This document shows positions 60,548-64,000 of a stretch of DNA of 64,000 bases, piece by piece (the first letter of the stretch is position 1; each line of letters starts with the position of its first letter). The notes under the pieces were generated by a model that ran no database searches, was not told the DNA's origin, and was given only the letters and a program-made list of their open reading frames with translations. The DNA comes from Streptomyces sp. 150FB (GTDB lineage: Bacteria > Actinomycetota > Actinomycetes > Streptomycetales > Streptomycetaceae), in the NCBI RefSeq assembly GCF_000818195.1, contig NZ_JTHL01000001.1, positions 7,877,580 to 7,941,579 of the forward strand, read 5' to 3'. The translations under genes were made by a program, and so were the position numbers.

Positions 60548-61256
60548 CGCCGGCCTGCCTGACCGCCTCCGCCACCCGGGCGGGGGAAGCGTGCGAGGGG
60601 GCTCCGTGGCCGGGCAGGACCCATGACGCCTGGAGCTGGGCGAGTCGGTCGAGCGACGCGCGTGACTCGTCCGGATCGTCCGTGAACGGCGCGGGCGCCA
60701 GACCCGTACGCCCGGTCAGTACGTGCCGGGTCGTCAGGGCGTCTCCGACGAAGACGGCGTCGGCGAGCGGCACATGCACGGCTACGCTTCCCGGTGAGTG
60801 TCCCGGCATCTGTACGATCACCGGGCTCCCCGGCAGGTCCAGGACGTCGCCGTCGGCGACCTCGATCACATCGCGTACGTACGTGGTGCGCAGCCCGTTC
60901 TTGCGCAGGGTGTACCAGAAGAAGCCGAGCGTGGGACCGAGCTTCATGGGGCCCATCGGGGTCTTGGGCTTCTCGCCCGTTCGTGTGCGGACGGCGTCGG
61001 CGGCATGCACGTAGACCGGTACTCCGTGCTCACGCCGCAGCCGTTCGGCGAAGCCGAGGTGATCGGAGTCCCCGTGGGTCAGCACGAGTCCCCGGATGTC
61101 GCCGACGGACTTGCCCAGGGACTTCAGCTCGTTCAGCAGGTCGCGCCAGTGGCCGGGGAGGCCCGCGTCGATGAGTGTGATGCCCTCGTCGGTGTCGATC
61201 AGGTAGCACGCCACCACGTCGTTGCCGAGGCGGTGCAGGTGCGGAGCGAGCTTCAT
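60543..61256 (-). CDS. MBL-fold metallo-hydrolase
   Basis: 237 aa. ACYLIDTDEGITLIDAGLPG, the metal motif LTHGDSDHLGF near residue 60 (HxDxDH with HG in place of the first HS/HT), GHSPGSVAVHVP and VFVGDALTT, then LPGHGAPS. Short metallo-beta-lactamase-fold enzyme of unknown substrate. Divergent from a TetR gene with overlapping palindromes in between, so substrate or product sensing by that TetR is likely. Confidence 0.9.
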   Translation of the reverse strand: MKLAPHLHRLGNDVVACYLIDTDEGITLIDAGLPGHWRDLLNELKSLGKSVGDIRGLVLTHGDSDHLGFAERLRREHGVPVYVHAADAVRTRTGEKPKTPMGPMKLGPTLGFFWYTLRKNGLRTTYVRDVIEVADGDVLDLPGSPVIVQMPGHSPGSVAVHVPLADAVFVGDALTTRHVLTGRTGLAPAPFTDDPDESRASLDRLAQLQASWVLPGHGAPSHASPARVAEAVRQAGA

Positions 61257-61285
61257 GGGTTGCCTTCCAGGGGTCAGTGGCGACT

Positions 61286-61319
61286 ATCATGGCTACGATA
61301 CATAGCCATGATGGCTATG
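61286..61319. promoter_or_regulatory. Overlapping palindromes between MBL hydrolase and TetR genes
   Basis: ATCATGGCTA (61286-61295) pairs with TAGCCATGAT (61303-61312) across 7 bp, and CATAGCCAT (61301-61309) pairs with ATGGCTATG (61311-61319) across 1 bp. The shared half-site is ATGGCTA, three copies in all. Typical of a TetR operator in a divergent pair. Confidence 0.7.
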
Positions 61320-61350
61320 GGCAATAGCTTTGGCTTCGGAAGGGTGAAAA

Positions 61351-61893
61351 TTGCCGACTCCTGAGAAGACTTCACTGAGCGCGATCGTCGCGGCGGGCCG
61401 GGACATCCTGGAGTCGGGCGGCCAGGACGGGTTGACGATGCAGAGCGTCGCCAACCGCGTCGGGGTCCGCGCTCCGTCGCTGTACAAGCACGTCCGCGAC
61501 CGCGCTGCCCTGCTGGCGGCCGTGGCCGAGGCCGCCATCGAGGACCTCATCGCCCGATTCGAAGCAACCGACGGCTCCCTCGAAGAGCTGGCATACGCCT
61601 ACCGCGGCTTCGCCCAGGACCGTCCCGAGGGATTTCGGCTGCTGATGCTCTCCACGCTCGCACCGGCAGAGGCCCTCGAGTACGCCGCCGCCCCGATTCT
61701 GCGCGCGTCCCGGCAGCTCGCAGGCGAGAGCGGCGGCCTTGAGGCCGCGCGCCTGGTGACCGCGTGGGCCACCGGGTTCATCCAGATGGAGCTGACCGGC
61801 GCCTTCCGGCTCGGGGGAGACATCGATCACGCCTTCGAGTACGGCCTCGTCCGTATGCGCCGCGCACTCACGGACGGCAGCACCGGTCAGTGA
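61351..61893 (+). CDS. TetR-family transcriptional regulator
   Basis: 180 aa from a TTG start at 61351. HTH: TMQSVANRVGVRAPSLYKHV RDR region near residue 30-50. The C-terminal TetR_C_33-like domain contains RPEGFRLLMLSTLAPAEALE and ATGFIQMELTGAFRLGGD. Likely represses the divergent MBL hydrolase and itself through the palindromes at 61286-61319. Its last 7 bases overlap the end of the convergent GlxA gene. Confidence 0.9.
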   Translation: MPTPEKTSLSAIVAAGRDILESGGQDGLTMQSVANRVGVRAPSLYKHVRDRAALLAAVAEAAIEDLIARFEATDGSLEELAYAYRGFAQDRPEGFRLLMLSTLAPAEALEYAAAPILRASRQLAGESGGLEAARLVTAWATGFIQMELTGAFRLGGDIDHAFEYGLVRMRRALTDGSTGQ

Positions 61894-62909
61894 TCTCGGT
61901 GATCTCGGTGATCTCGGTCGGGCTCCCGGGGGTCCGCCGGCGTCGCGTCAGTACGTTGTTGTGGTGGCTCGGCCCGGAACGTCCGGCGGTAGGCGCCCGG
62001 TGTGGTGCCCAGGCTGTTGAGGAAGCGCCTGCGGAGGTTGGTGGCCGAGGAGAGACCGACGCGGCGGGCGACGGCTTCCAGCGGGAGGTCGGAGGACTCC
62101 AGCAGATCCCGTGCCGTGGTGATCCGCTGAGCGAGCAGCCACTGCCCCGGGCTGGTGCCGAGCTGATCGGCGAACCGTCGGGCGAGGGTACGCGCCGAGA
62201 GGCCCGCGTGCGCGGCCAGGCCCTCGACGGTCAGCGGTTCGCCGAGTCGCCCGGTGATCCACTCCAGCAGCGGCGCGAGCGTGCCGTCGATCTGCGCGGG
62301 GTGCGGCGGTGCCGCGTACTGCGACTGCCCGCCCTCGCGGTGGGGCGGCATGACCATGGTCCGCGCGACGTCTGCGGCGTACCGCGCGCCCTGGTCGCTC
62401 CGGACCAGGTGCATGCACAGGTCGATGCCGGCCCCGGCGCCGGCGCTGGTGGCCACGTCGCCGTGGTCCACGTACAGCACCTCCGGATCGACCCGGATGT
62501 GCGGGAAGCGGGCGGCGAGTTCGCCGGCCAGTGCCCAGTGGGTGGCCGCCCGTCGTCCGTCCAGCAGACCGGCGTGCGCCAGGGCGAAGGCGCCGGAGCA
62601 GATGCTGACCACCCGCGCCCCGCGGGAGTGCGCGCGGCGCAGCGCCCCGACGACCGCGGGTGAGGGCGGCTCCCGCGCGGGCAGCCAGCCCGGGACGAGC
62701 ACGGTGTCCGCCCGGTCGAGTACGTCGAGCCCGTCGGTCACGAGCATGTCGTACCCGGCGTACGTCGCGACCGGGCCCGGGCGCTCCGTGCACACACCGA
62801 AGGTGTACCGCGTCGGAAGTCCGAGCCGCTCGATCCCGAACACCTGGGCCGCGCAGCCGAGTTCGAAGGTCGACTGTGGTGGGCGGACGAGGGCCACTAC
62901 GCGATGCAT
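61887..62909 (-). CDS. GlxA-family AraC-type transcriptional regulator
   Basis: 340 aa from the ATG at 62909 (an ATG at 62927 is equally possible). N-terminal DJ-1/PfpI-like domain: VVALVRPPQSTFELGCAAQV, SICSGAFALAHAGLLDGRRA (nucleophile-elbow Cys). Two C-terminal AraC HTHs follow: VEGLAAHAGLSARTLARRFA and LEAVARRVGLSSATNLRRRF. The last residues DRDHRDHRDH come from a 9-bp tandem repeat. Divergent from a cupin gene, which it may regulate. Confidence 0.93.
   Translation of the reverse strand: MHRVVALVRPPQSTFELGCAAQVFGIERLGLPTRYTFGVCTERPGPVATYAGYDMLVTDGLDVLDRADTVLVPGWLPAREPPSPAVVGALRRAHSRGARVVSICSGAFALAHAGLLDGRRAATHWALAGELAARFPHIRVDPEVLYVDHGDVATSAGAGAGIDLCMHLVRSDQGARYAADVARTMVMPPHREGGQSQYAAPPHPAQIDGTLAPLLEWITGRLGEPLTVEGLAAHAGLSARTLARRFADQLGTSPGQWLLAQRITTARDLLESSDLPLEAVARRVGLSSATNLRRRFLNSLGTTPGAYRRTFRAEPPQQRTDATPADPREPDRDHRDHRDH
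61890..61918. repeat. 9-bp tandem repeat at the convergent TetR/GlxA ends
   Basis: GATCTCGGT occurs three times in a row and encodes the DHRDHRDH tail of the AraC-type regulator on the minus strand. Confidence 0.85.
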
Positions 62910-62979
62910 GGCAGGAAAGTAGCGCATGATGTCGTTTCTGACACTCGGCGGGGCGGTGGCCGGCCGCCAGGCTGGGCCC

Positions 62980-63339
62980 ATGGCAACCGACACGACAGAC
63001 ACGACAGAGACGCCGGAACAGAACACGCCTGCTTATGAGTGGTCCGCAGTCCAGGACGCCCCGGTCCGCGAACTCTTCCCAGGCATCCGGCTGCGCCCGC
63101 TGTGGAACGGGGACAACGGCGCGAAGGCCTATGTGCTGGAGATGGACGCGAACACCTGCTGGCAGGGGATCGACGTCCATGAACCGGGGCCCGAGGAGGT
63201 CTTCGTGGTCTCCGGCATCTTCAACGACGGGGACCGGGACTATCCGGCCGGCTCCTTCATCCACGCCTCAGCGGGTACGTCGCACGTTCCGCAGACGACG
63301 ACGGGCTGCACGCTGTTCCTCTTCTACCCGGAGGGTTAG
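62980..63339 (+). CDS. Cupin-domain protein (ChrR-cupin-like)
   Basis: 119 aa from the ATG at 62980; an ATG at 62926 would add 18 residues. VRELFPGIRLRPLWNGDNGA, QGIDVHEPGPEEVFVVSGIF and GSFIHASAGTSHVPQTTTGC contain the two cupin motifs with plausible metal ligands (H, E, H). Single-domain cupins of this type bind metal and often act on small molecules; function unknown. Divergent from the GlxA-type regulator. Confidence 0.88.
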   Translation: MATDTTDTTETPEQNTPAYEWSAVQDAPVRELFPGIRLRPLWNGDNGAKAYVLEMDANTCWQGIDVHEPGPEEVFVVSGIFNDGDRDYPAGSFIHASAGTSHVPQTTTGCTLFLFYPEG

Positions 63340-63373
63340 AACGCCCCACGGTTACGGCGGGGAGCGGCAGGGG

Positions 63374-64000
63374 CTATTCGGCGTCGATGCGGTAACTGTC
63401 GCCGTACACCTTCCACTTGAGCGGGACATCGAGATTCAGGTTCCCCGCGTCGAGGAAGACGCGCTGCGCCGTGTCGATCCGGCTCGTGTCGGCGTGCGAC
63501 GGCTCGTGCTTGATGGCTGCCACCCGTACGTCCAGGAACGCGTTCAAGTACGCGGTCTCGTCGCCGCCTTCGTGGGGCGTCTCGGCCTTACGCATGGCGC
63601 GGGCGCGCAGGGTGCGGAAGCCGACCGAGCCGTCCGAGTCGTCGGAGCCGTGCATGACGTAGGCGTCGTAGTAGATGAACTGCCCCAGTGTGCCGAGGCC
63701 GTCGGCCTTCGCCCGGCTGACGGCGGGGGTGAAGTACTGCCGGTCACGCTCCGCGTCCTGTGCCGCGCGCATCGCGGGGTCCTTGGCCGCCTTCTTCCAG
63801 GCGTCGGTGAAGGGACGGCCGAGCCCGCTGTGGGAGGCGGTGCCCTTCACCTTGCGCAGGGCGGGAAGGAAGGGCGCAAGGACGTTACGGGGCTTGGCCT
63901 TTGTGTACCGCTCCACGACCTGGAGCAGATCGCCGCAGCCGGTGCAGAACCCGATGATGCCGGCGGTGTAGCCGCGGCCGTCGCCGATGTCCTCGATGTA
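63374..64000 (-). CDS. Second chitosanase, GH46 (N-terminus beyond window)
   Basis: The frame is open to the right edge. The visible part begins YIEDIGDGRGYTAGIIGFCT, including the catalytic Asp, and ends WKVYGDSYRIDAE. Against the chitosanase at 59454 it is clearly a paralogue: TLGQFIYYDAYVMHG and DTSRIDTAQRVFLDAGNLNL match nearly residue for residue. The catalytic Glu and signal peptide lie outside. Two chitosanase genes within 5 kb suggest duplication with divergence. Confidence 0.94.
   Translation of the reverse strand, partial: YIEDIGDGRGYTAGIIGFCTGCGDLLQVVERYTKAKPRNVLAPFLPALRKVKGTASHSGLGRPFTDAWKKAAKDPAMRAAQDAERDRQYFTPAVSRAKADGLGTLGQFIYYDAYVMHGSDDSDGSVGFRTLRARAMRKAETPHEGGDETAYLNAFLDVRVAAIKHEPSHADTSRIDTAQRVFLDAGNLNLDVPLKWKVYGDSYRIDAE

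Noticed and set aside
1..64000. CRISPR arrays, tRNA or rRNA genes
   Set aside because: Tandem repeats seen are short-period and without unique spacers; no tRNA cloverleaf or rRNA signature noticed by eye.

Overview
The window is high-GC actinobacterial chromosome, most likely Streptomyces. The G+C content is very high, GTG starts and 4-nt start/stop overlaps are frequent, and the gene content is typical: an XRE/DUF397 module, a sugar ABC importer without its own ATPase, and twin-arginine and long Ala-rich signal peptides. All functional calls come from reading the sequence; no database search was run.

The main theme is purine and allantoin catabolism, laid out in several blocks separated by unrelated genes. 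Left block (1-9.4 kb): a PucR-type regulator cut by the left edge, a divergent three-subunit xanthine dehydrogenase operon, an AzgA-like purine permease and the XdhC maturation factor. Right block (49.4-55.8 kb): a small HTH regulator paired with a thiamine-binding-like protein, then OHCU decarboxylase, hydroxyisourate hydrolase and uricase in a tight operon, an 8-oxoguanine-deaminase-type amidohydrolase and an NCS2 urate/xanthine permease. Middle block (40.5-47 kb): glyoxylate carboligase, hydroxypyruvate isomerase and tartronate-semialdehyde reductase, which turn the glyoxylate released from allantoin into glycerate. Together they cover xanthine to urate to allantoin and glyoxylate to glycerate; allantoinase and allantoicase are not in the window. 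The gcl and hyi-glxR promoters share the same pair of 15-bp operator boxes.

Second theme, secreted and imported carbohydrate: a GH2 beta-mannosidase, a sugar ABC importer and a LacI regulator (32.1-39.2 kb) whose upstream regions carry related operator-like sites; a secreted GH92 alpha-mannosidase (55.8-59.2 kb); and two GH46 chitosanases (59.5-60.3 kb, and one cut by the right edge), the first behind a palindrome like the known chitosanase operator.

Other blocks: 9.4-19.8 kb is mixed housekeeping and secreted genes (isochorismatase-like hydrolase, NUDIX, LTD protein, Tat-exported lactonase, VWA pair, metallophosphoesterase plus Sfp-type PPTase, and a lysA-like gene coupled to an unusual 50-codon ORF). 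20.4-26.3 kb holds a methyltransferase, a LysE exporter and a GAF/LuxR regulator divergent from two acyl-CoA synthetases. 26.3-31 kb looks like an insertion hotspot: a TetR gene without a good start, fused IS630/IS5 transposase remnants, a TetX-like flavoprotein, and an XRE-DUF397-DUF397 module facing three overlapping small ORFs. 60.5-63.3 kb has an MBL/TetR pair and a GlxA/cupin pair.

Short tandem repeats, several inside coding frames, are unusually common across the window. I saw no tRNA, rRNA or CRISPR array.
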